Positions 1 to 7,487 of a stretch of DNA of 33,002 nucleotides are shown in pieces (the stretch's first letter is position 1; every line of letters begins with the position of its first letter). The stretch comes from Paracoccaceae bacterium. Lineage in GTDB: Bacteria; Pseudomonadota; Alphaproteobacteria; Rhodobacterales; Rhodobacteraceae. Under the pieces are notes generated by a model. The model saw nothing but the letters and a program-made list of their open reading frames with translations, did no database searches and was not told the DNA's origin. The stretch spans positions 1 through 33,002 of the forward strand of contig PAQV01000091.1 of NCBI GenBank assembly GCA_002709405.1. Direction: 5' to 3'. A program made the translations under genes and the position numbers.

Positions 1-59
1 GAACTTCGATGCCTTCATGCGTTTCCGCTCCTCTCCCAGCCAGGAAAGATTAGCCGAAA

Positions 60-902
60 ACTCCAGCTTCAAACGGTCCAGTTTTCAGGGGGCAGAGCAC
101 ACGCTCCCAAACTGATGGGGGCATGATGAGCAATCCTTTCTGGCTGAGCGACGAGCAGATGGCGCGGCTGCGGCCGTTCTTTCCAAAGAGCCATGGCAAA
201 CCGAGGGTCGACGATCGGCGGGTCTTGAGCGGTATAATCTTCATCAATCGTAATGGCTTGCGTTGGTCCGATGCGCCCATGGAGTATGGTCGACCGAAGA
301 CGCTCTACAACCGATGGAAGCGCTGGAGCGACATGGGAGTTTTCGCCCGGATGATGGAGGGGCTTCCTGCCGAGGGCGCCGACCGGAAGACAGTGATGAT
401 CGACGCCACCTATCTCAAGGCGCACCGCGCGGCTTCGAGCCTGCGGTTGAAAAAGGGGGCGTGGCAGGCTGATTGGGCGAACGAAGGGTGGCATGAACAC
501 CAAGTTACATGCCGTCACGGACACGAACGGCCGCCCAATCAGGTTTTTCATGACAGCCGGCCAGGTCAGCGACTACACCGGCGCGGCAGCCCTGCTGAGC
601 AGCCTGCCCGGGGCAGAATGGTTGTTGGCCGATCGGGGTTATGACGCCGACTGGTATCGTGAAGCCTTGCAGGACAAAGGCATCAAGCCCTGCATCCCGG
701 GCCGAAAGTCCCGAGGCAAGCCCGTCAAATACGACAAGCGCCGCTACAAGCGGCGCAACCGTATCGAGATCATGTTCGGAAAGCTCAAGGACTGGCGCCG
801 CGTTGCGACCCGCTACGACAGGTGCCCGAAGGTCTTTCTGTCCGCCGTAGCTCTCGCTGCAACTGTCATCTTCTGGCTTTGAGAATTAACGAGTCTGGAG
901 CC
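60..902 (+). mobile_element. IS5-family insertion sequence (IS427-like), ends uncertain
   Basis: The element is recognised from its transposase, which has the IS5/IS427-group layout of an N-terminal half and a DDE half in overlapping frames. The right end is probably just after the transposase stop, where GAATTAACGAGTCTGGAGCC runs into CTAG. Its reverse complement begins with GGCTCCAGACT. On the left, AACTCCAGCTT near base 60 shares the CTCCAG core, so this is only an imperfect candidate inverted repeat. I could not confirm a target-site duplication. Both boundaries are approximate to a few tens of bases. Confidence 0.55.
123..882 (+). pseudogene. IS5-family transposase split over two frames
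   Basis: This is a DDE transposase that would cut and join the IS ends. The N-terminal part (from 123, or the Met at 126) carries the IS5 N-terminal domain and the first catalytic Asp in MIDATYLKAHR. The C-terminal part carries the second Asp in LADRGYDADWYREAL and the catalytic Glu in NRIEIMFGKLKDWRR, and ends at a normal FWL terminus. The halves lie in different frames: the downstream frame is +1 relative to the first, opens after a TGA at 448-450, and the first frame runs on to 644. The switch must occur at the A5G5 run at 450-459. Joining there gives KKG-RGRLIGRTKGG, which fits the family. IS5 elements of this group often rely on ribosomal frameshifting, so the gene may be functional. A homopolymer deletion or sequencing error is equally possible. 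Confidence 0.8.
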
Positions 903-1108
903 TAGGGACCAGCGCGAAACTTCCCGAACCAGGGCAAAAAAGTCCTTCTTATAAGTTTGTTATCTAGGACAATCTGGAGAACATGACCCATTTATCAAAC
1001 CTCTGACAACGCGCGAAATGCCCTATAAGGCCGAAGGCAAGTAACAACTACGAAATTAGACCTCCAACGACAAAAGGCATTCCAAAGCAAACCACTAAAA
1101 ATCACCGA

Positions 1109-1423
1109 TCAGTTGCTCGAATACATAGCCAAACAAGCGTCTCGCAAGTCACGTAAATATACTCCCTCGCCAACTTCTCGCGAAATTACACCCGCCCCAA
1201 TGTCGTCTTGATTAGCAATATTTCCCACCAAAACGACCAGACAATCCAGTGATTGCCGCAAAAGATCAACGTCCTGAAGTGCGGTGGAATGATCATTGCT
1301 TGCACCGACCGAATTTCCTATTGCGCTTCCTAAAACATCATCCACATTGGCTGCAATAGCAGACAATCGAGCCAATTCATTTGAAATATTTCGCAACGTC
1401 ACATCGAGAGGTATTGTAGTCAT
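1109..1423 (-). CDS. Conserved-looking unknown protein, last gene of the chemotaxis operon
   Basis: I do not recognise a named family. The 104-residue product is acidic and probably soluble, with no signal peptide or membrane segment. Its N-terminal half reads like a helix (around RNISNELARLSAIAANVDDV), followed by a second helix around residues 50-70 (LQDVDLLRQSLDCLVVLVGN). The start is well supported: GGAG sits 8 bases before the ATG. It follows the second cheY by 21 bases on the same strand, so it is probably co-transcribed and may act in chemotaxis, for instance as an adaptor or phosphatase-like partner. That role is inferred from position only. It is the gene nearest the IS, but its stop codon lies before the IS end, so it does not look truncated. 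Confidence 0.7.
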   Translation of the reverse strand: MTTIPLDVTLRNISNELARLSAIAANVDDVLGSAIGNSVGASNDHSTALQDVDLLRQSLDCLVVLVGNIANQDDIGAGVISREVGEGVYLRDLRDACLAMYSSN

Positions 1424-1444
1424 GTTACATCTCCGGAAAGAATT

Positions 1445-1831
1445 TTAAAGACGACCAACAACCCGCTCGATACAGGTCTTTAGCGCTTCGGGGGAAAATG
1501 GCTTTTTGATATAATTGTTCATTCCAAGTTTGTTTCCACGTTCCATGAGGCCAGAATCTGTAGAACCGGTAATAAGAATGAAGCCAATTCTCTGCGTCGC
1601 TCTGCCTTTGCGAAGCCCCTCCAATAAAGTCAAACCATCCATGCCTGGCATATTGAAGTCGGATATTACAAGATGAACTGGTCGAGCTGCCAACTTGCGA
1701 AGAGCCGATTCACCATCAACACAGTAGTCGACATGCTGAATGCCCATCCAATCTAAAGCCTGAAGTATTAAGCCACGGCTAACGGACATATCGTCAACGA
1801 CCATGACGTGAAGCTTATCTTTGATACTCAT
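1445..1831 (-). CDS. cheY: CheY-type single-domain response regulator (second copy)
   Basis: This 128-residue receiver domain has no output domain and would be phosphorylated by CheA to signal to the flagellar motor or act as a phosphate sink. The acidic pocket Asp13-Asp14 (MVVDDMS), the phospho-acceptor Asp58 (VISDFNMPGMDG), the switch Thr88 (ILITGS) and Lys110 (YIKKPF) are all present, so it should be phosphorylatable. GAGGA lies 5 bases before the ATG. It follows cheR by 31 bases. It differs clearly from the CheY encoded at the head of the operon (different residues around the acceptor Asp and a different C-terminus), so the operon carries two distinct regulators rather than a duplicate. 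Which one binds the motor switch cannot be told from sequence. Confidence 0.93.
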   Translation of the reverse strand: MSIKDKLHVMVVDDMSVSRGLILQALDWMGIQHVDYCVDGESALRKLAARPVHLVISDFNMPGMDGLTLLEGLRKGRATQRIGFILITGSTDSGLMERGNKLGMNNYIKKPFSPEALKTCIERVVGRL

Positions 1832-1862
1832 GGAGTCCTCGACTTAATAGGTGAAGTACGGA

Positions 1863-2720
1863 TCAAGATTTGACATATTGGGTAGTTCCGGTGAGCTTCA
1901 AAAGGGAAGATGCCACCCCAGAAACACGCTCAGAATGCCCAACAAACAGATGACCACCAGAAGCCAAACTACTCGAAAATCTTGACCAAAGACTTGCTTG
2001 CGTATCTAAATCAAAATAGATTACTACGTTTCGACAAAATATAACGTCATACGGACTACTCTTTGGCCACTCACGAATCAAATTAAGCTCATCAAATGCC
2101 ACAATCGCTCGAAGCGAGTCTGCCACACTAAACACAGATGAATCCCGCTTATCTTGACAAAAAAACTTGTTAAGCCTTTCCGGAGAAACCTGACCGATCT
2201 CTAAGTCTGAATAAATACCACGCTTTCCCTTGTCGATTACCTTCATATCGATATCTGTTGCCAAAATTTTAAAATCATACTTATAAATATCGGGTAAAAA
2301 TTCCAAGCACGCAATCGCAATTGAGTAAGGCTCTTGACCACTTGAACACCCCGCAGACCAAAATCTGACCTTCTTGCCAGCCCGAAGCTTTCCAACCAAT
2401 CCAGGAAGAACTTTACTCTGAAGAGACTCAAAATGATGAGCCTCGCGAAAAAAGTTTGTAACATTTGTTGTTAAAAGCGTCACCATTTCCCGGCGCTCCG
2501 TAGCACCTTCGGCAGAGCCCAACAAGTCACAGTATTCCGAGAAGTCCGCTAAATTCAACTCCCGCAACCTTCGAGAAAGCCTAGAGACAACCAAACTCTT
2601 TTTACTTTCGGCCAGAACAATTCCACTTTCTTGACGCAATATTCTCGCAAGAATCCCAAAGGCGGCCCCGTCAATCTCAGCAGGAAAGACCTTGGAAGAG
2701 CTTACATTACGGGAAAACAT
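1863..2720 (-). CDS. cheR: CheR, chemoreceptor glutamate methyltransferase
   Basis: CheR transfers methyl groups from S-adenosylmethionine to receptor glutamates during adaptation. The 285-residue protein has the usual two parts. The N-terminal helical domain (about residues 18-80) contains the basic stretch VVSRLSRRLREL and the TNVTNFFRE motif at 85-93. The C-terminal Rossmann-type methyltransferase domain contains the SAM loop FWSAGCSSGQEPYSIA near 120-135 and the family signature FCRNVVIYFD near 228. Length is typical. Its ATG overlaps the cheW stop by one base (TAATG), which suggests translational coupling. A matching cheB methylesterase is not found in this window, so adaptation must use a CheB encoded elsewhere. 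Confidence 0.95.
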   Translation of the reverse strand: MFSRNVSSSKVFPAEIDGAAFGILARILRQESGIVLAESKKSLVVSRLSRRLRELNLADFSEYCDLLGSAEGATERREMVTLLTTNVTNFFREAHHFESLQSKVLPGLVGKLRAGKKVRFWSAGCSSGQEPYSIAIACLEFLPDIYKYDFKILATDIDMKVIDKGKRGIYSDLEIGQVSPERLNKFFCQDKRDSSVFSVADSLRAIVAFDELNLIREWPKSSPYDVIFCRNVVIYFDLDTQASLWSRFSSSLASGGHLFVGHSERVSGVASSLLKLTGTTQYVKS

Positions 2721-3184
2721 TATATTTCTACCGAAGACGAAGGGAGAACTTTCGACAAATCCAGCTTTCTAATCATTTGCCCATTGACTATTACAACACC
2801 AGAAATAAAGGACTTTACCACATCAGAAACTATATCTGGCACCGGTTGGATCGAGTCTTCCTGAACAGTTATAATATCAGATACAACCTCGGCCAAAATT
2901 CCGATCGTTTGGGACATAACAACTGTTATAATAATGACATGACGCGGCCCAGGCTCCGTACCACCCAACCCCAATCGGGACGAAAGATCCACAACAGGAA
3001 CCACTGACCCCCTAAGATTGACTACACCTTTCACATATGGCTGCGCATGAGGCAAGATAGTCGTATCAGTCCAGCCCCTAATTTCTCGAACCGACATTAT
3101 GTCAAAGCAAAAATCTTGATCAGCGACTCTAAACGCCACTACTTCCTGCTCCAAACGAGATACAGACTCCGCAAGATCAGACAT
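2720..3184 (-). CDS. cheW: CheW, receptor-kinase coupling protein
   Basis: CheW is an SH3-like scaffold that links chemoreceptor tips to CheA. The 154-residue protein is one CheW domain from about residue 14 to 148. Hallmarks are VVAFRVADQDFCFDI at the start, VREI near 33, and the core VKGVVNLRGSVVPVVDLSSRLGL near 51-73, matching the family pattern GxxNLRGxxxPVxDL. A short acidic N-terminal tail precedes the domain. The start lies two bases after the cheA stop and its own stop overlaps the cheR start, so it is embedded in a continuous coupled run of genes. It is the only separate CheW here, and no receptor gene accompanies it. Confidence 0.95.
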   Translation of the reverse strand: MSDLAESVSRLEQEVVAFRVADQDFCFDIMSVREIRGWTDTTILPHAQPYVKGVVNLRGSVVPVVDLSSRLGLGGTEPGPRHVIIITVVMSQTIGILAEVVSDIITVQEDSIQPVPDIVSDVVKSFISGVVIVNGQMIRKLDLSKVLPSSSVEI

Positions 3185-3186
3185 AC

Positions 3187-5334
3187 TTACCTCAAAAGTT
3201 GAATTGATGAATCAACAGGCGCCGAAACATCTCTAACAATACTATCCGGATCTATGATCAAAGCTATTCGACCATCACCTAGAATCGTTGCCGCAGCAAT
3301 ACCATCAATGCGGTGATAATTTGTCTCAAGACTTTTAATCACAACTTGCCTTTGATCCTGAATATCATCGACAATTAATGCACACCTGCGATCGTTCTCC
3401 GTTTCAATAAGAAGGAGGATATGGTTAGCAAGATCTTCCGGCTCGCGCCGAAACTGGAAACAAGCGCCCAAATCGACAATCGGAACCAATGTATCGCGGT
3501 TCTTAAGCACCCTACCTTGCGAACCAATTCTATGTATAGAAACTGTGCTTGGTTGTAATGTTTCTTGAATAGCAGTTATTGGGACCACCATAGTCTGTCC
3601 AGCAACATCGATTACCATACCTTCCATCACAGCCAAAGTAAGAGGCAACGAAATTGCAAAAGTGGTACCTTCACCAGAAATGGACTGTATTGCAACACGT
3701 CCTCCGAGAGCTTGTATCTCGCTCCTAGCCACATCGAGTCCAACGCCACGGCCAGACAGTTCGGAGACTTCCTTTTTAGATGAGAAGCCAGGCATGAAGA
3801 GCAGGCTATCAATTTCTGAAGATTGCAGCTCAACATCCTCTGAAACCAAGCCTTTACTGCGGGCGATTTCAAGAACCCTTGGTCTATTGATGCCACCACC
3901 GTCATCTGAAACATCAATAACCACGCGTCCAGAACGATGAGCTGCTGAAAGGATAACTGTTCCCTCAGCCGGTTTTCCTGCGGCTACTCTTTCTTCTCCT
4001 TTTTCAAGACCATGATCCACTGCATTTCTTATCATATGCGTTAGGGGATCAACCAAACGTTCGATAACTGTCTTGTCAACCTCGGTATACTCACCTCGAG
4101 TAATAAAATGAACACGCTTCCCAGTTGCTAAAGCGGCCTCTCTAACGATCCTAGCCATCCGTTGAAACATAGGTTTCACCGGTTGTGCTCTGATCGCCAT
4201 CACTCCTTCTTGAATTTCGCCTGCGAGCTGCTTTAAACTTTCAAGTCCGGTGGAAACCTCGTTTTCTGAAGGCAACTCCAAACAGGCAATAGACTGTGAA
4301 AGCATTGCCTCTTTGATCACTAACTCGCCCACCAAGTTTATAAGTTTATCGACCCTCTCTAGATCGACGCGGATAGTTGCGGCAACTCGATGCTTTTCTT
4401 TCTGCCCCTTTGGTCCTTCCGGACTAAAGGAGGCTGGTGTCTCACGTTTTCCCGCCTCAGTGGACTCCAAAGTTAAGTCATTTTTGCCAATATCTGCTAC
4501 GGCATCGGGTTTCACTTCCTGAGAAGACCCTACATCAAGCGCGCAAACATCCCCATTGGAGTCATTATCACTTGCACTTGTTACAGACGAATCACCTGCG
4601 AATATTTTAAGATCACAACAATCATCAACAAATTCGAAAATTTCCAGTATCTTTTCTCGACCGACTGACGAATTAACAATTATCCGCCAGGACATGTAGC
4701 AATTCGATGGATCTAAATCCGAAAAATCTGGGATTGAAGAACAGTTACATAATACATCGCACTCGCCGATTTTTTCAAGTGACCTGAACAGCAATAGTGG
4801 TTCGTTTCCAGAAGAGAAAAGAGACTTCTCTGCGGAGAACTCAATTTCAAATTCTTCACCCGCTTCGCCTGCAACGAGGTCCAGCATTCCAAGATCTAAT
4901 GCTTGAGGCTCGAAATCTGGTAGTTGTTCTTCCTCAGATGGATCGTGGCCTATGACCTCATTTAGCTTATCGCCCAAAGTGGAACTAATTTCTTTTGAAA
5001 CACTATCGCCGTCCCGTGCAGCGGCAACCAAATCCGAAAGATGATCTCCGCAATGCTTGAATAACTCTAAAACCTCGTATGTAGCATCAATTTCACCCGA
5101 TCGAACTTTCTCTAGTGCTGTTTCAAAGTGGTGTGCAAAGGACACCAACTCGTCCAAACCAAATGCGCCGGCGCCCCCCTTGATAGAATGAACTGCTCGA
5201 AAAACCGCATGAATGGTTTCATCGTCGTGGGTTTCACTTGCTATTTTTTCAAACCCATCATGCATGGCTTCCAAGAGTTCTTCGCACTCTTGGAAAAATG
5301 AATCTCGAAAATCGTCCGCACTACCGCCCTTCAT
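3187..5334 (-). CDS. cheA: CheA, chemotaxis histidine kinase
   Basis: CheA autophosphorylates under receptor control and passes phosphate to CheY. The 715-residue protein shows the standard order. The Hpt (P1) domain has phospho-His49 in AVHSIKGG. A P2-like region at about 160-245 (SLFSSGNEPLLLFRSL) is followed by a long acidic Ser/Asp-rich linker at about 247-310. P3 dimerisation starts at about 322 (RVDLERVDKLINLVGELV). In the P4 ATPase domain the N box is HMIRNAVDHGLE at 433-444, G1 is DDGGGIN at 477-483, the F box is FMPGFSS at 513-519 and G2 is GRGVGLDV at 528-535. A P5 CheW-like domain covers about 570-705. All key catalytic motifs look intact. The start overlaps the end of the upstream cheY by 14 bases. 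The Cys-rich stretch in P2 (ECDVLCNCSS, DDCCDL) is unusual, and I attach no function to it. Confidence 0.96.
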   Translation of the reverse strand: MKGGSADDFRDSFFQECEELLEAMHDGFEKIASETHDDETIHAVFRAVHSIKGGAGAFGLDELVSFAHHFETALEKVRSGEIDATYEVLELFKHCGDHLSDLVAAARDGDSVSKEISSTLGDKLNEVIGHDPSEEEQLPDFEPQALDLGMLDLVAGEAGEEFEIEFSAEKSLFSSGNEPLLLFRSLEKIGECDVLCNCSSIPDFSDLDPSNCYMSWRIIVNSSVGREKILEIFEFVDDCCDLKIFAGDSSVTSASDNDSNGDVCALDVGSSQEVKPDAVADIGKNDLTLESTEAGKRETPASFSPEGPKGQKEKHRVAATIRVDLERVDKLINLVGELVIKEAMLSQSIACLELPSENEVSTGLESLKQLAGEIQEGVMAIRAQPVKPMFQRMARIVREAALATGKRVHFITRGEYTEVDKTVIERLVDPLTHMIRNAVDHGLEKGEERVAAGKPAEGTVILSAAHRSGRVVIDVSDDGGGINRPRVLEIARSKGLVSEDVELQSSEIDSLLFMPGFSSKKEVSELSGRGVGLDVARSEIQALGGRVAIQSISGEGTTFAISLPLTLAVMEGMVIDVAGQTMVVPITAIQETLQPSTVSIHRIGSQGRVLKNRDTLVPIVDLGACFQFRREPEDLANHILLLIETENDRRCALIVDDIQDQRQVVIKSLETNYHRIDGIAAATILGDGRIALIIDPDSIVRDVSAPVDSSIQLLR

Positions 5335-5710
5335 TTGGCGCCCCCGAAATGGCGACCCGTTCGATCGCCCAAACTAATTTTTCTTCATCAAATGGCTTCA
5401 CGATCCATCCCGTAGCTCCAGCTGCACGTGCACGAGCCTTAAGCTCGGGTGCACTTTCAGTTGTTAGAACTAGGACTGGAACTAAGCGATCGATATGCAA
5501 GCGCCTCAATGCTTCTATGAAGCCGAGGCCATCCAATCGAGGCATATTTACGTCCGTTATCACCACATCGGGGTCAAAAACGTCATAGCGCCGCAATCCA
5601 TCTTCACCGTCTTCGGCTAAATCAACTTCGTAACCAGCGCGCGTGAGGGCTGCGTGTAATAGATTTCGCATGGTTCGAGAATCGTCCACTGCAAGAACTC
5701 GTAAACTCAT
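5321..5710 (-). CDS. cheY: CheY-type single-domain response regulator (first copy)
   Basis: This 129-residue receiver-only protein is the likely phospho-acceptor from the adjacent CheA. The acidic pair Asp9-Asp10 (LAVDDSRTMRN), acceptor Asp53 (VITDVNMPRLDG), Thr82/Thr83 (LVLTTE) and Lys104 (WIVKPFD) are all present. The frame is open further upstream, but the Met at 5710 is chosen because the domain begins there and because it forms a TAATG overlap with the stop of the STAS gene. The longer version would only add an unconserved tail. The 3' end overlaps cheA by 14 bases. STAS-CheY-CheA order is, as I recall, common at the head of alphaproteobacterial chemotaxis operons. Confidence 0.95.
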   Translation of the reverse strand: MSLRVLAVDDSRTMRNLLHAALTRAGYEVDLAEDGEDGLRRYDVFDPDVVITDVNMPRLDGLGFIEALRRLHIDRLVPVLVLTTESAPELKARARAAGATGWIVKPFDEEKLVWAIERVAISGAPNEGR

Positions 5711-5997
5711 TATGACAAACTCGCTTCTGCTGTTAATCCAATTTCCTCGCAGGAGATTCCGGACAAACGACAAGACTCCAACAGCTCTTCACTAGTGCTT
5801 TCAATTTGAAAATTTCGTTCAGATTTCTTCGAATGGCGGCGTGCCGCGATCATGACCTGAAGGGCTAATACCCCACAGAACTTCACTTTTGAGCCATCGA
5901 TATGAATGTCGTTGTCCATTGCAGCGCGAAGTTCATGGGCAAGGCTTTCGGCTGCAGTGCTATCAAGCCGCGGCACTAATGCTATGGTCTTTTTCAT
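5710..5997 (-). CDS. STAS-domain protein heading the chemotaxis operon
   Basis: The product is a small 95-residue STAS domain, the fold of anti-sigma-factor antagonists, and is probably cytoplasmic. The pattern is an initial strand (KKTIALVPRLDS), a helix (AAESLAHELRAAM), then IHIDGSKVKFCGVLALQVM, where the canonical phosphorylatable serine of the DSSG motif is replaced by Cys. Phosphorylation control of the SpoIIAA type is therefore unlikely. The chosen start at 5997 has AGGGA 8 bases upstream. A longer in-frame version exists from a TTG at 6057, but it would begin inside a leader stem-loop. The stop overlaps the cheY start by one base (TAATG). A chemotaxis role is inferred from operon position. 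Confidence 0.85.
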   Translation of the reverse strand: MKKTIALVPRLDSTAAESLAHELRAAMDNDIHIDGSKVKFCGVLALQVMIAARRHSKKSERNFQIESTSEELLESCRLSGISCEEIGLTAEASLS

Positions 5998-6010
5998 ATC
6001 CAGTGTCCCT

Positions 6011-6062
6011 GGTTCTTGAAACTGTGACGGGTGAATTTTCTTGCTGCACAACTGCAAGAACC
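6011..6062 (-). promoter_or_regulatory. Leader stem-loop before the chemotaxis operon
   Basis: On the operon strand, GGTTCTTGCAGTTGTG (6062 to 6047) can pair with CACAGTTTCAAGAACC (6026 to 6011) around a 20-base loop. As RNA, 15 of 16 positions pair (two of them G-U), with one C-U mismatch. The stem ends directly against AGGGA, the ribosome binding site of the STAS gene. It could control translation or mRNA stability of the first gene, or be a protein-binding site. It is read from the sequence only, and the transcription start is unknown. Confidence 0.5.
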
Positions 6063-6078
6063 TTGGTGTGTAAAGTTT

Positions 6079-6094
6079 CGATCGACAACGATCG
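6079..6094. repeat. CGATCG inverted repeat upstream of the chemotaxis operon
   Basis: Two CGATCG arms flank ACAA (TTTCGATCGACAACGATCGG). The site lies 82 bases upstream of the STAS start and 16 bases from the leader stem-loop. It is a candidate operator, or on the + strand a weak hairpin followed by GATTTTT. Because CGATCG is itself palindromic, the element is also a direct repeat. Confidence 0.4.
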
Positions 6095-6916
6095 GATTTT
6101 TCTGAATTTGATGCCGGTCATTAGTGATCTGTCCTGCTCTTCCAGCAAGGCCGCCCGCTTGGTCGATGCGCACTGTCATGAAGGCTCCCGCGATCAAGTT
6201 TTGTCGAACAATTCATCGAGCCGGATGGTTGTACCGATCACGTTTCCGATGATTGTTCCATGGCTACCTGCAAGGACTGAAGCGAAGGTTAACTGAACCA
6301 CGTTTTTCTTTGTCGCAAGGTGAAAATTTTCTCTATTATAATTGTGCACGCCCCTCCGTCGGCTCCGGCTTTTAACCTTTAGTAGTTGTTTGATGGCTAG
6401 GACTAGTGCCGGTTAGAATAATAAGACGGTAGGAGACCATGTTTGGAGATATAACATTCTGTTCGCTTGCCCTTCGACATCTCGTGGCCCACAGCATCCC
6501 AATACAATTCGTTCTATGGAAGAATATCACGGGACTATGGCCTAGCTGAGGAGCTTCCTTTTCAATATTCATAATATGTCTTGCCGTTCCAAGTATGCGG
6601 CAAGTCAACTCGAGTAATCTTGTGCTTCAAACGGCAATTCACTCCTCGGCGCTTGTTTCTCTTTTGAAATCAACAATGCCTCGACCTTCACTTCTCGAAA
6701 AAACGCGGCCCCATTTTGGTTATTCACTTCGAATGTCAACCAAAGTCAAAATTTTGACTTCAAATTCATCACGAGCACCAACAAGGATGCATAGATGCTT
6801 CAGCTGATTTTTCGCCGGTGGATTTCACAGGTGGCATTGAGCTTCATAAACGTTTTTGGCCACATCTAGTTGAGTGACCCTATATCGTCGGAACACTTTG
6901 TTTAAGGAATAACTTT
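6095..6916. other. Long non-coding interval between the chemotaxis operon and cheD
   Basis: About 0.8 kb between divergent genes, much longer than promoters need. I see no reading frame with a credible start, length and composition, and no RNA gene. A perfect TATAAT occurs at 6337-6342, but no good -35 stands at the right distance. The interval contains the 18-bp palindrome at 6743-6760. It may hold decayed coding sequence that I cannot identify. Confidence 0.5.
6743..6760. repeat. Perfect 18-bp AT-rich palindrome upstream of cheD
   Basis: AAGTCAAAATTTTGACTT is a perfect palindrome without a central loop, so it is better suited to a dimeric DNA-binding protein than to an RNA hairpin. It lies 156 bases upstream of the cheD start. 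No regulator gene stands next to it. Confidence 0.5.
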
Positions 6917-7456
6917 ATGGTCACACCCATTCGTGAAGAATTCATTCACGTCATTCAAGGTCAGTTCCGCATCGCCGACAAGTCCACTCAAGTTTTGTCG
7001 ACTCTTTTGGGCTCCTGTGTTGCGGCATGTATGTCGGATCCCGTACTAGGTATAGGGGGTATGAATCACTTTCTACTTCCAGGAAACGATCCGAACTCCA
7101 CCAACAATGTAAAATACGGGGCGCATTCCATGGAGCAGCTAGTGAATGCTTTATTGCGGCGGGGCGCGGCAAGGGAAAGGCTAGAGGCGCAATTATTCGG
7201 TGGCGCAAATATCGTTCAAGGCTTGACCAAGATCGGTGACTCCAATTGCTTGTTCGCTAGAAAGTTTGTCCAGGATGAGGGCTTCAAACTCGTGCGTGAA
7301 GATTTGGGAGGTACAAGAGGACGCAAGATTCGCTTCAAACCGTCCACCGGAGCTGTTGTAGTAGAACCCATTGATGCACTTGCAGCGGATACCGCCACTC
7401 GGAGTCCATCTCGCAGATCCCCAAGTGTCACATCGGGAGATGTCGATCTCTTTTAG
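6917..7456 (+). CDS. cheD: CheD, chemoreceptor glutamine deamidase
   Basis: CheD deamidates specific receptor glutamines to glutamates and so sets receptor methylation sites. The 179-residue protein contains the catalytic Cys34 in LGSCVA and His51 in GGMNHFLLP, with the 17-residue spacing I recall for CheD. Ser28/Thr29 lie near the expected third residue. GGANI and RKIRF further on are also family-like. The last 25 or so residues are a Ser/Arg/Thr-rich tail beyond the domain. AAGGA lies 8 bases before the ATG. It is transcribed away from the main operon, 0.9 kb from it, with no receptor or cheB nearby. Confidence 0.93.
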   Translation: MVTPIREEFIHVIQGQFRIADKSTQVLSTLLGSCVAACMSDPVLGIGGMNHFLLPGNDPNSTNNVKYGAHSMEQLVNALLRRGAARERLEAQLFGGANIVQGLTKIGDSNCLFARKFVQDEGFKLVREDLGGTRGRKIRFKPSTGAVVVEPIDALAADTATRSPSRRSPSVTSGDVDLF

Positions 7457-7487
7457 TTGGAAAAATTTTCCCAAGGGGGTTACGTTG

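Noticed and set aside
56-86. GAAAACT ... AGTTTTC inverted repeat near the IS left end
   Set aside because: Seven-base arms with a 17-base spacer are too weak to call as a terminator or attachment site, and the relation to the IS end is unclear.
2-115. Open frame running in from the left edge (reads NFDAFMRFRSSPSQERLAEN and on to a TGA)
   Set aside because: It could be the end of an upstream gene or read-in to the IS left end. It has only 37 codons, no recognisable motif, and overlaps the uncertain IS boundary.
6337-6342. Perfect TATAAT as a promoter -10
   Set aside because: No -35-like hexamer at 16-18 bases, and such hexamers are expected by chance in AT-rich DNA.
6372-6807. Short frames on both strands between the chemotaxis operon and cheD
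   Set aside because: All are under 80 codons, lack ribosome binding sites, and have unbalanced composition.
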